The position numbers and the translations under genes are program-made. This document shows positions 27,002 through 38,637 of a DNA stretch of 53,720 nt, in pieces (the first letter of the stretch is position 1; every line of letters begins with the position of its first letter). The stretch comes from a bacterium (GTDB taxonomy: Bacteria; Planctomycetota; B15-G4), in the NCBI GenBank assembly GCA_030428785.1, contig JAUIEF010000015.1:1-53720 (forward strand), read 5' to 3'. The notes under the pieces are model-generated. The model was not told the origin of the DNA. It was given only the letters and a program-made list of their open reading frames with translations, and did not search any database.

Positions 27002-27093
27002 GCGCGCCAGTCTACCGCCGGCCCGCCCTCGCCGGGAGCCCGGCGCACCTCGCGAGCCGGCGTCGGCGTGGCGCGGCGTGGGCGGCGCGACAC

Positions 27094-27852
27094 TCAGCCG
27101 TCGCGCGGCGTCCGGAAGACGTAGAAGCCGAAGCCCATCGTCGTGCGTCCCCAGCGCAGGTACGCGTCGCGCCACGCGCGGCTCTTCGCGAGCCGCTCGC
27201 TCCACGCCGGGTCGTCCGGGTGCGCGGCGGCCTCGCGCTCGATGCGCCGCCGGTGACCCCACTCGAACTCGTCCCACTCGTCGTCGTCGCTCACGCACGC
27301 GTGGAGCGGCACGAGCCCGCGCGCGACGCCGACGCCCACGTTGCCCGCGTGGTCGCGGTCGATGCCCGTCGGCTCGCCGAGGAACGCGAGGTACTCCGCG
27401 TCCGGCGGCCGCTTCCAGTAGCCGTCGCCCACGAGCAGCAGGCCGCCGGGACGCACGAGCGCGGAGAGCGCGTCGAGGGCGCGCTCGTACGCGCCGTCCC
27501 CGAGCCCGAACGCGTGCGTGGACCCGATGCACACGGCCGCGTCGAAGGAGCCGCGCTCGAGCGTGTCGTCGGGGAGCCCCGTGTCGCGGAACGCGCAGGT
27601 GCCGGCCGTGGGCGAGGACGCGGCCGGGTCGCGCGAGCCGGGCGCGAGCCGCCGCGCCGCCTCCTCGCGCGCGGACGCGATCGCCGCCGCGTCGACGTCG
27701 ACGCCCAGCCCGTCGGCGCCCGTGCGCTCGACGAGCCGCAGGAGGAAGCGCCCGCTCCCGCAGCCCGCGTCGAGCACGCGCGCGCCGGGCTCGAGCTCGA
27801 GCACGTCGACGAGCCGATCGGCGCGCGCGACGGACAGCGGAGCGTTGAACAT
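27094..27852 (-). CDS. SAM-dependent methyltransferase
   Basis: A 252-residue class I methyltransferase. Motif I is VLDAGCGSGRFLLRL, followed by GLGVDVDAAAI, FDAAVCIGSTHAFGL and RPGGLLLVGDGYWKRPP. The DGYWKRPP stretch and the substrate part (AEYLAFLGEP) resemble small-molecule methyltransferases. Substrate unknown. Its ATG shares a base with the stop of the upstream acetyltransferase (TGATG), so the two are translationally coupled and may act on the same small molecule. Confidence 0.85.
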   Translation of the reverse strand: MFNAPLSVARADRLVDVLELEPGARVLDAGCGSGRFLLRLVERTGADGLGVDVDAAAIASAREEAARRLAPGSRDPAASSPTAGTCAFRDTGLPDDTLERGSFDAAVCIGSTHAFGLGDGAYERALDALSALVRPGGLLLVGDGYWKRPPDAEYLAFLGEPTGIDRDHAGNVGVGVARGLVPLHACVSDDDEWDEFEWGHRRRIEREAAAHPDDPAWSERLAKSRAWRDAYLRWGRTTMGFGFYVFRTPRDG

Positions 27853-28313
27853 CACGACGGGCCGTCCCCGAGCGGCAGGCGCAGCACGGTCTCGCCGTCC
27901 TCGACGCGCCCCGTGTCCTCGAAGCCGAGGCCCAGGTAGAAGGGTTTCGGGCCGCCGTCGCCCTCGACGACGCTCGTGAGCAGCTCGCGCGCGTCGGGGA
28001 AGCGCTCCCGCACGTGCTCGACGAGCAGCCCGAGCGCGCGCCGCCCGTGACCGCGGCCCTGGTGCGCGGCGTCGATCATGAAGCGCCAGAGGTACGGCGG
28101 CTGGTCGTGCTCGCCGACGTCGAGCATGAGGAAGCCGACGGGCTCCTCGCCGGCGTACACCGCGCGGAACCACGCGACCTCCGACACGGCGGCCTCGGAC
28201 ATCGAGATCGCGTTGGGCGCGACGAACCCGCGCTGGTCCTCGCGGACGGAGAGCGCGCAGATCGTCCGCACGGTGGTCGGGTCGATCGCGCGGAGCGTGA
28301 CGGCGTCGGTCAT
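27852..28313 (-). CDS. GNAT acetyltransferase (spermidine/diamine acetyltransferase-like)
   Basis: A 153-residue GNAT enzyme. Family blocks are REDQRGFVAPNAISMSEA, YLWRFMIDAAHQGRGHGRRA (CoA-binding loop) and PFYLGLGFEDTGRVEDGETV. The FVAPN-SEA and YLWRFMID motifs are typical of the BltD/diamine N-acetyltransferase group, so a polyamine or similar amine substrate is plausible. Its stop codon overlaps the methyltransferase start by one base. Confidence 0.82.
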   Translation of the reverse strand: MTDAVTLRAIDPTTVRTICALSVREDQRGFVAPNAISMSEAAVSEVAWFRAVYAGEEPVGFLMLDVGEHDQPPYLWRFMIDAAHQGRGHGRRALGLLVEHVRERFPDARELLTSVVEGDGGPKPFYLGLGFEDTGRVEDGETVLRLPLGDGPS

Positions 28314-28370
28314 GCCCTCATCCTGCCGATCGCGCGGCGTGTCCGGCCAGCCCCGGGATCGCGGGACCGC

Positions 28371-31273
<2,903 letters not shown>

Positions 31274-31277
<4 letters not shown>

Positions 31278-32329
31278 GGAGACGCCGGCTGCTCGCCGGT
31301 GAGCGTGTGGAGGAAGGCGACGAGCGCGTCGACCTCGGGATCGGTGAGGTCGAATCCCAGCTCGTGCCGCGCCATGAGCTGCACCGTCTCTCCGAGCGTC
31401 TCGACGGAGCCGTCGTGGAGATAGGGCGCGGTGAGCGCGACGTTGCGCAGCGAGGGGACCTTGAACTTGTGGAGGTCCTCCTCGCGACCCGTGACGTTGA
31501 AGCGCCCGCGGTCGGCGGGCGCGACCTCGGCGTCGTCCTCGTAGAACGGCCGGATGCGCCCGAACACCTGGAACATGTTGCCGCCGATGTTCACGCCCTG
31601 GTGGCAGGTCGTGCAGCCGAGCTCGAGGAACAGCTCGTGCCCGCGGAGCTCGCGCGCGTCGAGCGCGTCGGCCTCGCCGAGCAGGAAGCGGTCGAAGCGC
31701 GCGCCCGGCGTGACGAGCGAGCGCTCGAAGGTCGCGATGGCGTTGCAGATCGTCTCGCGCACGATGCGGCCGTCGTACGCGTCGGCGAAGAGCTCGCGGT
31801 AGACCGGGTCGGCGCGCACGTGGGCCAGCGCGGCGTCCCAGCCGGAGCCGAGCTCGTCGGCATGGAGCAGCGGGCCGTCCACCTGGTCCTCGAGGGTCGG
31901 CGCGCGACCGTCCCAGAACTGGCGGAAGTTGAAGGCGGCGTTGAGCACGGTGGGCGCGTTGAGCTCGCCCTCGCGACCGCCGACGCCGCGCGAGACGCGC
32001 AGTCCGTCGACGCCGCCGCGCGCGAGGTCGTGGCAGGTCGCGCAGGAGACTGTCCCGTCGGCGGACAGTCCGGTGTCGTGGAAGAGCCGCTCGCCGAGCG
32101 TGCGACGGACGGGGTCGACCTCGACGTCCGTCGGCAGCGGCAGCAGCGGCCCGCCGACCGGCGTCGTCGCGACGTGCTCCTCGACGGCGTCCGCCGCCGT
32201 CGCCGCGAGCGCGGGCGCGTCGCGCGAGGCGTCCGGCTCCCACCACGATCCGACCGCCAGGACCGCCGCCGTGACGAGCAGCGCGCCCGCGCAGAGCACG
32301 GGCATGGAGGCGGACTTGCGCGCGATCAT
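31274..32329 (-). CDS. Di-haem cytochrome c peroxidase / MauG family protein
   Basis: A 351-residue exported protein with an N-terminal membrane anchor or signal ([17 protein letters not shown]) and two c-type haem motifs, CATCH at residues 96-100 and CTTCH at 239-243. The family sequences [54 protein letters not shown] and [13 protein letters not shown] are all present. It should act in the periplasm, reducing H2O2 or oxidising a protein or small substrate. It is translationally coupled to the downstream hybrid histidine kinase. The start at 32329 is chosen because it gives a proper signal; the longer frame does not. Confidence 0.9.
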
Positions 32330-32564
32330 CGGGGAACGCTCGGCGCCGGAGGATGGTGCTTCGGAGGCGGGGACCCCTCGTCCCCGCGTTCCCTCATCGG
32401 GAGGCAGGCACACGACCTTGAAGGCCGGATCCGGCGCGCGATCGTGGTGAAACGGCCGGCGTGCCGCAGTGAACGCCCGCCGACTCGCCGGCGCTTCGCA
32501 CGACGTGTCGAACGCTTCCCATGTCGCGACGACGGCGCCGTCGTCCGAGGTGATCCGCGCGCAC

Positions 32565-32570
32565 TATGAT
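32565..32570 (+). promoter_or_regulatory. Possible -10 element (TATGAT)
   Basis: TATGAT stands out in the 285-base GC-rich gap between divergent genes, 45 bases before the ATG at 32615. No -35 matching TTGACA is visible 16-19 bases upstream. Confidence 0.3.
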
Positions 32571-32614
32571 GGGGTGCTCCCCCGCCCGCGCGACGCCCCG
32601 CTCCCCCCGACGCG

Positions 32615-34015
32615 ATGAACCGCCGCACCGTCCTCAAGCTCGGCGTCGGCCTCGGCGCGACCGCCGCCCTCGGGACGGTCGGGCGCTACCTGCTGCTGCC
32701 GCCGTCGCGCAGCGCGGAGCTCGCGCCCGCCGACGAGCTCGCGGCGCGCCTCATGGACGCGTTGCCGGACGCGGCGCGCGAGCGCGCGTGCGTGCCCTAC
32801 GACTCGCCGTGGCGTCAGTACTGGAACCGGGGCGTCGGCGGCGGCGGCCTGCCGATCGACGCGGGCACGCTGTCGTGGGACGTGCGGCAGGTGCTCGTCG
32901 ACCTGTTCCACGCGGGGCTCGGCGCGGAGGGCCGCGTGCGCATGCCGAACCAGTGGTTCGTCAACTGGCCGGGCGTGCACGTCATGCGGCTGCTCGCGTG
33001 CGGCGACCCGCGCGACGGGCCGTGGCAGATCGTGCTCAGCGGCCCGCACGTGAACCTGCGCATCGGCGGGGCGAGCGTCGAGGGCGCGGCCTTCGGCGGC
33101 CCGCAGATCTACGGCGACCAGCGCGGCAACGGGTCCGTCGGCCTGCCGGGCAACGTCTACCGCGACCAGCTCCTCGTGGCCCAGGCGCTCATCGGGTCGC
33201 TCACGGACGGCCAGCGGTCGGTCGTGCGGGTCGAGCGCGCGCCGCCGCAGGTGCGGGTCGGCGTGCAGGGGCGCGGCGGGCGCTTCGACGGCCTCGCGGT
33301 CGGCGAGCTGCCGGCCGCGCGCCGGGCGCACGTCGAGCGCTTCGTCGACCTCGTGCTCTCGACCTGGCCCGACGAGGACGTCGCGTTCGCGCGGGAGTGC
33401 CTCGCCGCGAACGGCGGCGTCGACGCGCTGCACCTCGCGGACTACGACGTCGACCACGAGGGCGGGCGTCGCGCGGGCGCCGGGCCGTCGCAGATCGTGC
33501 GCCTCGAGGGGCCGGGCGCCGTCCTCCACTACCGCGGCGAGCCGCACCTCCACGCGTTCGTGAACATCGCGCGCGACGGGGAGCGGCCGCTGAGCCTCGG
33601 CGAGGAGCTCGGGACGCTGGGCGGCGACCTCCAGGACGAGCCGCTGCGCCGCTGGTTCGAGGAGGCGCTCGTCGCGCGCACGGACGCGGACCTCGGCGTC
33701 TACCCCGTGGACAGCTGCGTCGGGCGGCTCCGCGCGGGCGTCGTGCGCACGGGCGACGTGTGGGTCGCCGAGAGCTGGATGGACCACCTCGTGCTCGCGG
33801 ACGTGAAGGGCGGCGACCTCGCGCCCTCGGCGGCGGCCGCGCTCACCGCGCGCGGCGCGTCACCGCAGCGCGACCGCACCTACCGTCTCGCGACGACGGC
33901 CTACGTCGCGGACGAGGAGCCCGCCGCGCACCTGGGCCGCGTGTCGGACCGCCGCTTCGCCGGCCGCGTGCGCGACGCGCTCGTCGACCACGCGCGGGAG
34001 GGCGGGTTCGGGTAG
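32615..34015 (+). CDS. Tat-type exported protein, DUF3500-like, unknown function
   Basis: A 466-residue protein starting MNRRTVLKLGVGLGATAALG, a twin-Arg-like signal. The middle (WRQYWNRGVGGGGL, QIVLSGPHVNLRIGGASVEG, FGGPQIYGDQ, GEPHLHAFVNIARDGERP) weakly resembles DUF3500 proteins, which are secreted and uncharacterised. The C-terminal part (VGRLRAGVVRTGDVWVAES, DRTYRLATTAYVADEE) recalls the C-terminal domain of 5'-nucleotidases, but without the metal-binding catalytic half. Function is not assigned. It converges with the rhodanese gene, 15 bases away. Confidence 0.65.
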   Translation: MNRRTVLKLGVGLGATAALGTVGRYLLLPPSRSAELAPADELAARLMDALPDAARERACVPYDSPWRQYWNRGVGGGGLPIDAGTLSWDVRQVLVDLFHAGLGAEGRVRMPNQWFVNWPGVHVMRLLACGDPRDGPWQIVLSGPHVNLRIGGASVEGAAFGGPQIYGDQRGNGSVGLPGNVYRDQLLVAQALIGSLTDGQRSVVRVERAPPQVRVGVQGRGGRFDGLAVGELPAARRAHVERFVDLVLSTWPDEDVAFARECLAANGGVDALHLADYDVDHEGGRRAGAGPSQIVRLEGPGAVLHYRGEPHLHAFVNIARDGERPLSLGEELGTLGGDLQDEPLRRWFEEALVARTDADLGVYPVDSCVGRLRAGVVRTGDVWVAESWMDHLVLADVKGGDLAPSAAAALTARGASPQRDRTYRLATTAYVADEEPAAHLGRVSDRRFAGRVRDALVDHAREGGFG

Positions 34016-34030
34016 GCGGGCGGTCGCCCC

Positions 34031-34852
34031 CTACCAGACCGCTTCGTACCCCGGCGGGACGCAGTCGGCCCAGTCCTTCGAGTAGCCGTGGACGCGCTTC
34101 GTCGGCTCGCCGGCGGCGTCGACGAGCGCCTGGCCGTAGAGCGCCCAGGCGCAGAGGCCGCCCTCGAGGTTGTAGGCGTCGACGCCGGCGGCGCGCAGGT
34201 CGCGCGTGAACTCCGCCGAGCGCCAGCCCGCCGTGCAGTAGACGAGCACCGGCTGCTCGTGCTCCTCCTCGAGGAACGCGCGGCGCTTCGCCTTGCTGTC
34301 GAGCAGGCGCGCGCCCGGCACGGCGGAGACGGCCGCCTCCTCCGCGGCGCGCACGTCGACGACGATGAGCCCGGGTGGCAGCTTCGCGCGGCCGCGGACG
34401 GTGACCGTCGGCACGCGGAACTCGTCGCGCGCCTCGGCGACGATCTCGGCGAGGTGGTCCGGCCAGGTGGGCTCGACGATGGGCAGCGCGCTGAGCGGGG
34501 CGGCGGTCACGGCGGGGGCTCCGTCGGCGGGGGCATCGGGTAACGCCGGGGCGGCGTCACCGTCTCCCGGGTGGCTGGGGGCGGAGGTGGGCGGCTCCGG
34601 GACGGGGTCCGCGGACACCTCCTCCGCGTCCGCCACGACACCCGCGTCCCCCGACACGACCTCCGACGCTCCCTCCTCCGCGGGCCCCGGCGCACCGCCC
34701 GACGTCGCGGCGTCGCCGCACGCCGCGAGCCCCGCGATCACGGCGAGCAGCACGCCGCCGCGCACCGCGCCGAGCCGTCGACGCACCGCCCGACCACGCA
34801 CCCGCAGGATCGCTCTCCGCCCGAACCTCCCCCCGATCCCGCGTGCGACCAT
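34031..34852 (-). CDS. Rhodanese-domain lipoprotein
   Basis: A 273-residue protein with a basic N-terminus, a hydrophobic stretch and lipobox (LLAVIAGLAACG). A long Pro/Ala/Asp-rich spacer follows (about residues 45-125), then one rhodanese domain with catalytic C206 in LVYCTAGWRSAEF. Rhodanese domains transfer sulfane sulfur or bind arsenate, phosphate or thiosulfate; here the domain would face the periplasm. The C-terminal tail (KRVHGYSKDWADCVPPGYE) carries one more cysteine. The start at 34852 follows the EttA stop by 5 bases on the same strand, so the pair may be co-transcribed. Confidence 0.82.
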   Translation of the reverse strand: MVARGIGGRFGRRAILRVRGRAVRRRLGAVRGGVLLAVIAGLAACGDAATSGGAPGPAEEGASEVVSGDAGVVADAEEVSADPVPEPPTSAPSHPGDGDAAPALPDAPADGAPAVTAAPLSALPIVEPTWPDHLAEIVAEARDEFRVPTVTVRGRAKLPPGLIVVDVRAAEEAAVSAVPGARLLDSKAKRRAFLEEEHEQPVLVYCTAGWRSAEFTRDLRAAGVDAYNLEGGLCAWALYGQALVDAAGEPTKRVHGYSKDWADCVPPGYEAVW

Positions 34853-34857
34853 CGCTC

Positions 34858-36549
34858 CTAGCTCCCGCCGAACTTCCGGTGCGTGCCGACGGCCTCGTCG
34901 GCGGACATGCCGGCCGCCTCGCGCAGCTCCCGCCGCTTCTCGCGCCAGCTCTCGTAGTTGCCCGGGTGGAAGTGCACGCCCAGGTCGACGTCGAACGCGA
35001 GGATGTGCGTCGCGATCCGGTCCAGGAACCACCGGTCGTGGGTCACCACGATGCAGCAGCCCGGGAACTCGAGCAGCGCCTCCTCGAGGTGCCGCAGGGT
35101 GGGCAGGTCGAGGTCGTTCGTCGGCTCGTCGAGCAGCACGAGGTTGCCGCCCTTCGCGAGCATCTTCGCCATCTGCACGCGGTTGCGCTCACCGCCCGAC
35201 AGCGTGCCCATGAGCTTGCTCTGCTCGGCGCCGCGGAAGTTGAAGCGCGACACGTACGCGCGTCCGTTGAGCTCGATGTCCCCGACGCGGATGACCTCCG
35301 TGCCGCCCGTGATCTCGTCGTAGACCGAGTTCTCCGGGTTCAGCTCGTCGCGGCTCTGGTCCAGGTAGCAGAGGTCCACCGTCTCGCCGAGCTCGATCGC
35401 GCCCGCGTCCGGCGTCTCCTGCCCGACGATCATCTTCATGAGCGTCGTCTTGCCCGTGCCGTTTGGACCCACCACGCCCAGGATCGCGCCCGGCGGCATC
35501 TCGAACGACAGCCCGTCGAGCAGCTTGCGGTCGCCGAACGCCTTCTCGACGCCCTTCACGTGCATGACCTTGTCGCCCAGCCGGCGCGTGAACGGGATGT
35601 GCAGCCGCACCTCGTCCTTCACCGCCTTGCGCGCCTCCGCGACGAGGTCGTCGTAGCGCTGCACGCGCGCCTTGCTCTTCGTCGTGCGGCCCTTCGGGTT
35701 CTTGCGGATCCAGTCGAGCTCGCGCGCGATGAGCTTCGCCCGCTCGTCGTCCTGCTTGTTGCGCTGGCGGTAGAACTCCTCGCGCTGCTCGAGGTAGCTG
35801 CTGTAGTTGCCCTTGTAGGGCCGCGCCGTCCCGCGGTCGATCTCGAGCATCCACCCCACGACGTTGTCGAGGAAGTAACGGTCGTGGGTGATGAGGATCA
35901 CCGTGCCGTTGTACTCCTGCAGGTGACGCTCCAACCACGTGACCGTCGCCGCGTCGAGGTGGTTCGTCGGCTCGTCGAGCAGCAGCAGGTCCGGGTGCTC
36001 CATGAGCGTCCGGCACAACGCGACACGACGCTTCTCGCCGCCGCTCAGGTTCGTCACCGGGCTGTCCGGCGGCGGCAGGCGCAACGCCATCATCGCCTGC
36101 TCGATGTGCCGGTCGAGCTCCCACGCGTCCTTCGACTCGATGTCGTCCTGCAACCGGCTCATCTTCTCGAGCAGGTCCGTCATCTCGTCCTCGGGGATGT
36201 CCTCGCCGAGCCGCGCCGAGATGTCCTCGTACTCCTTGATCATCGCGCGGATCGGCTCGACCGCCTTCTCCACGTTGCCCATGACCGTGAGCTCGGGATC
36301 GAGCACTGGCTCCTGGTGCACGTAGCCGATCGTCAGACCCGGAGTCGCCGCAGCCGTGCCGTCGAACTCCGTGTCCTCGCCGGCGATGATGCGCAGCAGC
36401 GTGGACTTGCCCATGCCGTTCGGGCCGATGACGCCGATCCGCGCGCCCTTGAGGAACGAGAGCGTGACACCCTCGAAGAGCACCCGGGTGCCGAACGACT
36501 TGGCGACGTCGTGGAGGGTGAACGCGATGTCGGAGGTGCTGACGCCCAT
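34858..36549 (-). CDS. ettA: Energy-dependent translational throttle protein EttA (ABC-F)
   Basis: A 563-residue ABC-F ATPase with two nucleotide-binding domains, close to the usual EttA length. The first has GPNGMGKST, LSGGEKRRVALCR and LLLDEPTNHLD; the second has GPNGTGKTT, LSGGERNRVQMAK and LLDEPTNDLD. The linker holds the tRNA-interaction segment (RQRNKQDDERAKLIARELDW, then IRKNPKGRTTKSKARVQRYD) that identifies EttA among ABC-F proteins. It binds the ribosomal E site and gates the first elongation step according to ADP/ATP ratio. No membrane segment is present. The start at 36549 gives MGVSTSDIAFTLHDVAKSFG; the longer frame has no coding character. Confidence 0.95.
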   Translation of the reverse strand: MGVSTSDIAFTLHDVAKSFGTRVLFEGVTLSFLKGARIGVIGPNGMGKSTLLRIIAGEDTEFDGTAAATPGLTIGYVHQEPVLDPELTVMGNVEKAVEPIRAMIKEYEDISARLGEDIPEDEMTDLLEKMSRLQDDIESKDAWELDRHIEQAMMALRLPPPDSPVTNLSGGEKRRVALCRTLMEHPDLLLLDEPTNHLDAATVTWLERHLQEYNGTVILITHDRYFLDNVVGWMLEIDRGTARPYKGNYSSYLEQREEFYRQRNKQDDERAKLIARELDWIRKNPKGRTTKSKARVQRYDDLVAEARKAVKDEVRLHIPFTRRLGDKVMHVKGVEKAFGDRKLLDGLSFEMPPGAILGVVGPNGTGKTTLMKMIVGQETPDAGAIELGETVDLCYLDQSRDELNPENSVYDEITGGTEVIRVGDIELNGRAYVSRFNFRGAEQSKLMGTLSGGERNRVQMAKMLAKGGNLVLLDEPTNDLDLPTLRHLEEALLEFPGCCIVVTHDRWFLDRIATHILAFDVDLGVHFHPGNYESWREKRRELREAAGMSADEAVGTHRKFGGS

Positions 36550-36893
36550 GACGCTGCGGGTTCCGTGGAGCTTGAAAAAGCGAGGGATTGTAGCGGATGC
36601 GGTCTTGCAGCGGGGAGGGTCGGCGGCGCCCCGGCCTGGCACCGGACCGCGGCCGCCTGGGCGTGGGGCGACGACCGGAGCGCGGCGCCGGGGCGGGCGC
36701 GGCCGGTGAAGGCCCTGGTTTCGGCTTCTGCTCGGAGTGGCTCGGTGGAGGGTCGGGTGAGCGGCCCGGCGGGCGGGAAGGACGGTGCGGCCGTCGGCCT
36801 CGTCGGAACGCCGGACGGCGGGGGCGGGCGCGGGGCTCCGGGCGCCCCCGCGCGTCGGCCTCGCGGGGCGTCCACCGTCGGGGAGCTCCCGTC
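36550..36893. other. Intergenic region between divergent ettA and EamA-type genes
   Basis: About 344 bases. The stretch next to ettA (CTTGAAAAAGCGAGGGATTGTAGC on the plus strand near 36572-36595) is the most A/T-rich part and is the likely ettA promoter or leader. The rest is G-rich with no coding character or repeat that I can see. Confidence 0.45.
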
Positions 36894-37751
36894 GTGAAAC
36901 TCGCCCGCCTCGCACTCGTGGTCGCCGCGCTCCTCTTCTCCACCGGCGGGGCCGGCGTGAAGGCCTGCTCCATGACGTCGTGGCAGATCGCGGGGTTCCG
37001 GTGCGGGATCGCGGCGCTCGTCCTGCTCGTCGCCGTGCCCGGCGCCCGGGCCGGGTTCTCGTGGCGCGCCGCCGGCGTCGGGGTCGCCTACGCCGGCACG
37101 CTCGTGCTCTACGTCCTCGCCAACCGGCTCACGACCGCCGCCAACGCGACCTTCCTCCAGGGCACCGCGCCGCTCTACGTCATGGCCATCGCGCCGCGGC
37201 TCCTCGGCGAACGCTCGCGCGCCCGCGACCTCCTCTTCATGGGCGCGCTCGCCGCCGGGCTCGTGCTCGTCGTCCGCGGCGGCGACGCCCCCAGCTCGAG
37301 CGCGCCCGACCCCGCGACGGGCAACCTGCTCGGCGTCGCGACCGGCGCCTGCTGGGCCGCGACCGTGCTCGGCCTCCGCGCCCTCGCCCGCCGCGAGGAC
37401 ACGACCGCCGACGCCGCTCTCGCGCCCGTCGTCCTCGGCAACCTGCTCGCCTTCCTCGCCTGCCTCCCGTGGGCCCTCCCCGTCGAGACCGCGCCCTCCG
37501 GCGGAGACCTCGGCGTCCTCCTCTATCTGGGCGCGTTCCAGATCGGCCTCGCCTACGTGCTCGTCACGAAGGGCCTGCGCCGCGTCCCCGCCCTCGAGGC
37601 CTCCCTGCTGCTCATGCTCGAGCCGACCTTCGGACCCGTGTGGGCCTGGCTGCTCCACGGCGAGGTCCCCGCGACGACCGCGCTCCTCGGCGGCCTCCTC
37701 GTGCTGGCGGCCACCGCCGGCAAGTCGGTGGCCGACGTGAGAGCCCCGTGA
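36894..37751 (+). CDS. EamA/DMT family transporter
   Basis: A 285-residue protein with ten predicted membrane helices in two EamA repeats. Repeat one begins LALVVAALLFSTGGAGVKAC and contains FRCGIAALVLL and TAANATFLQGTAPLYVMAIA. Repeat two contains GVATGACWAATVLGLRALAR and EASLLLMLEPTFGPVWAWLL followed by HGEVP. This is the usual architecture of drug/metabolite exporters; the substrate is unknown. The GTG start at 36894 has GGGAG eight bases upstream. It is the first plus-strand gene after the divergent ettA. Confidence 0.9.
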   Translation: MKLARLALVVAALLFSTGGAGVKACSMTSWQIAGFRCGIAALVLLVAVPGARAGFSWRAAGVGVAYAGTLVLYVLANRLTTAANATFLQGTAPLYVMAIAPRLLGERSRARDLLFMGALAAGLVLVVRGGDAPSSSAPDPATGNLLGVATGACWAATVLGLRALARREDTTADAALAPVVLGNLLAFLACLPWALPVETAPSGGDLGVLLYLGAFQIGLAYVLVTKGLRRVPALEASLLLMLEPTFGPVWAWLLHGEVPATTALLGGLLVLAATAGKSVADVRAP

Positions 37752-37760
37752 ATCCCACGC

Positions 37761-37793
37761 GATCCTCACACGGCCTGCACGATCCTCACGCGG
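37761..37793 (+). repeat. Two 13-base near-identical direct repeats spaced 20 bases
   Basis: GATCCTCACACGG at 37761-37773 recurs as GATCCTCACGCGG at 37781-37793, one mismatch, with a 20-base period (about two helical turns). They lie in the 110-base gap before the enoyl-CoA hydratase family gene. The spacing would suit binding of a regulator to one DNA face. Confidence 0.5.
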
Positions 37794-37861
37794 TCGGCAT
37801 GATGTCCTGCGCGGCCGCACCCGACGGGCGCACGGGACGCACACGAGGAGCACACGGGCAC

Positions 37862-38614
37862 ATGGAACTCCAGGCACACGACGACGTGACCGTCCTGCGG
37901 ATGGACAACCGCAAGGCGAACGCGATGAACCCCGAGATGCTCGTCGCGCTCGACGGCGCGCTCGTGCAGTTCCTGGAGTCCGACGGCACCGCGCTCGTCG
38001 TCACCGGCTACGACCGCTTCTTCAGCGCCGGCCTCGACCTCGTCAAGCTCGGCGAGCTCGACCGCGACGGCATGCTCGGCTTCATGCGGCTCTTCCAGCG
38101 CGTCATGCTCTCGATCTTCTGCTGCGAGCGGCCCGTCGTCGCCGCCGTGAACGGACACGCCGTCGCCGGCGGCTGCGTCCTCGCGCTCCAGTGCGACGCG
38201 CGCGTCGCGACCGACGGCCGCATGACGATGGGCCTCAACGAGACGCGGCTCGGCGTCGGCCTGCCCGTCGTCGTCGCGGAGACGCTGCGCGCCCAGGTGA
38301 GCCCGTCCGTCATGTCGCGCATCGCCGTCGAGGGCCGCCTCTACGACGGCCCGCAGGCCCTCGACCTCGGCCTGCTCGACGAGTGCGTCGCCGCCGATAC
38401 CGTCCTCGAGCGCTCGCTCGAGCGCGCCCGCGAGCTCGCCGAGATCCCGCACGACGCCTACGCCCAGGCCAAGCGCGTCGTCCGCGGCCCCGTGCGCGAC
38501 GCCGTCGTCGCGCGCGCGTCTGACGAGGAGCAGCCCTGGCTCGACACCTGGTTCAGCGACGAGGCCACCGCGCTGCGCGACCAGGTCGTGGAGAAGCTCA
38601 CGTCGAAGTCGTGA
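37862..38614 (+). CDS. Enoyl-CoA hydratase/isomerase family protein
   Basis: A 250-residue crotonase-fold protein. The CoA-binding and oxyanion-hole blocks are visible as YDRFFSAGLDLVKLG and VNGHAVAGGCVLALQCDARV. The following MTMGLNETRLGVGLPVVVAE supplies the position usually holding a catalytic Glu. Substrate unknown; it may hydrate, isomerise or dehalogenate an acyl-CoA. The start at 37862 is supported by GAGGAG 11 bases upstream; the longer frame joined to the transporter is rejected. No other fatty-acid gene is adjacent. Confidence 0.88.
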   Translation: MELQAHDDVTVLRMDNRKANAMNPEMLVALDGALVQFLESDGTALVVTGYDRFFSAGLDLVKLGELDRDGMLGFMRLFQRVMLSIFCCERPVVAAVNGHAVAGGCVLALQCDARVATDGRMTMGLNETRLGVGLPVVVAETLRAQVSPSVMSRIAVEGRLYDGPQALDLGLLDECVAADTVLERSLERARELAEIPHDAYAQAKRVVRGPVRDAVVARASDEEQPWLDTWFSDEATALRDQVVEKLTSKS

Positions 38615-38622
38615 TCCCTGAC

Positions 38623-38637
38623 GCGCGCTAACCGCGC
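38623..38637. terminator. Small hairpin between convergent genes
   Basis: GCGCG (38623-38627) and CGCGC (38633-38637) flank a 5-base loop that includes the stop codon of the minus-strand glycosylase. It sits 9 bases after the enoyl-CoA hydratase stop. There is no T-tract; a weak candidate only. Confidence 0.25.

Noticed and set aside
24425..27848. Two long plus-strand frames (899 and 967 codons) opposite the peptidase, binding protein and methyltransferase
   Set aside because: No domain content, Arg/Ser/Pro-rich; antisense to confident genes.
34031..35032. Longer rhodanese start overlapping ettA
   Set aside because: The extra N-terminus is antisense-free but out-of-frame ettA sequence without coding character; the start at 34852 gives a lipoprotein signal and lies just after the ettA stop.
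37274..38614. Single fused transporter/enoyl-CoA hydratase gene suggested by an open frame spanning both
   Set aside because: The EamA protein ends at 37751 in its own frame and the hydratase has its own start and ribosome binding site at 37862; the joined frame is shadow sequence over the transporter.
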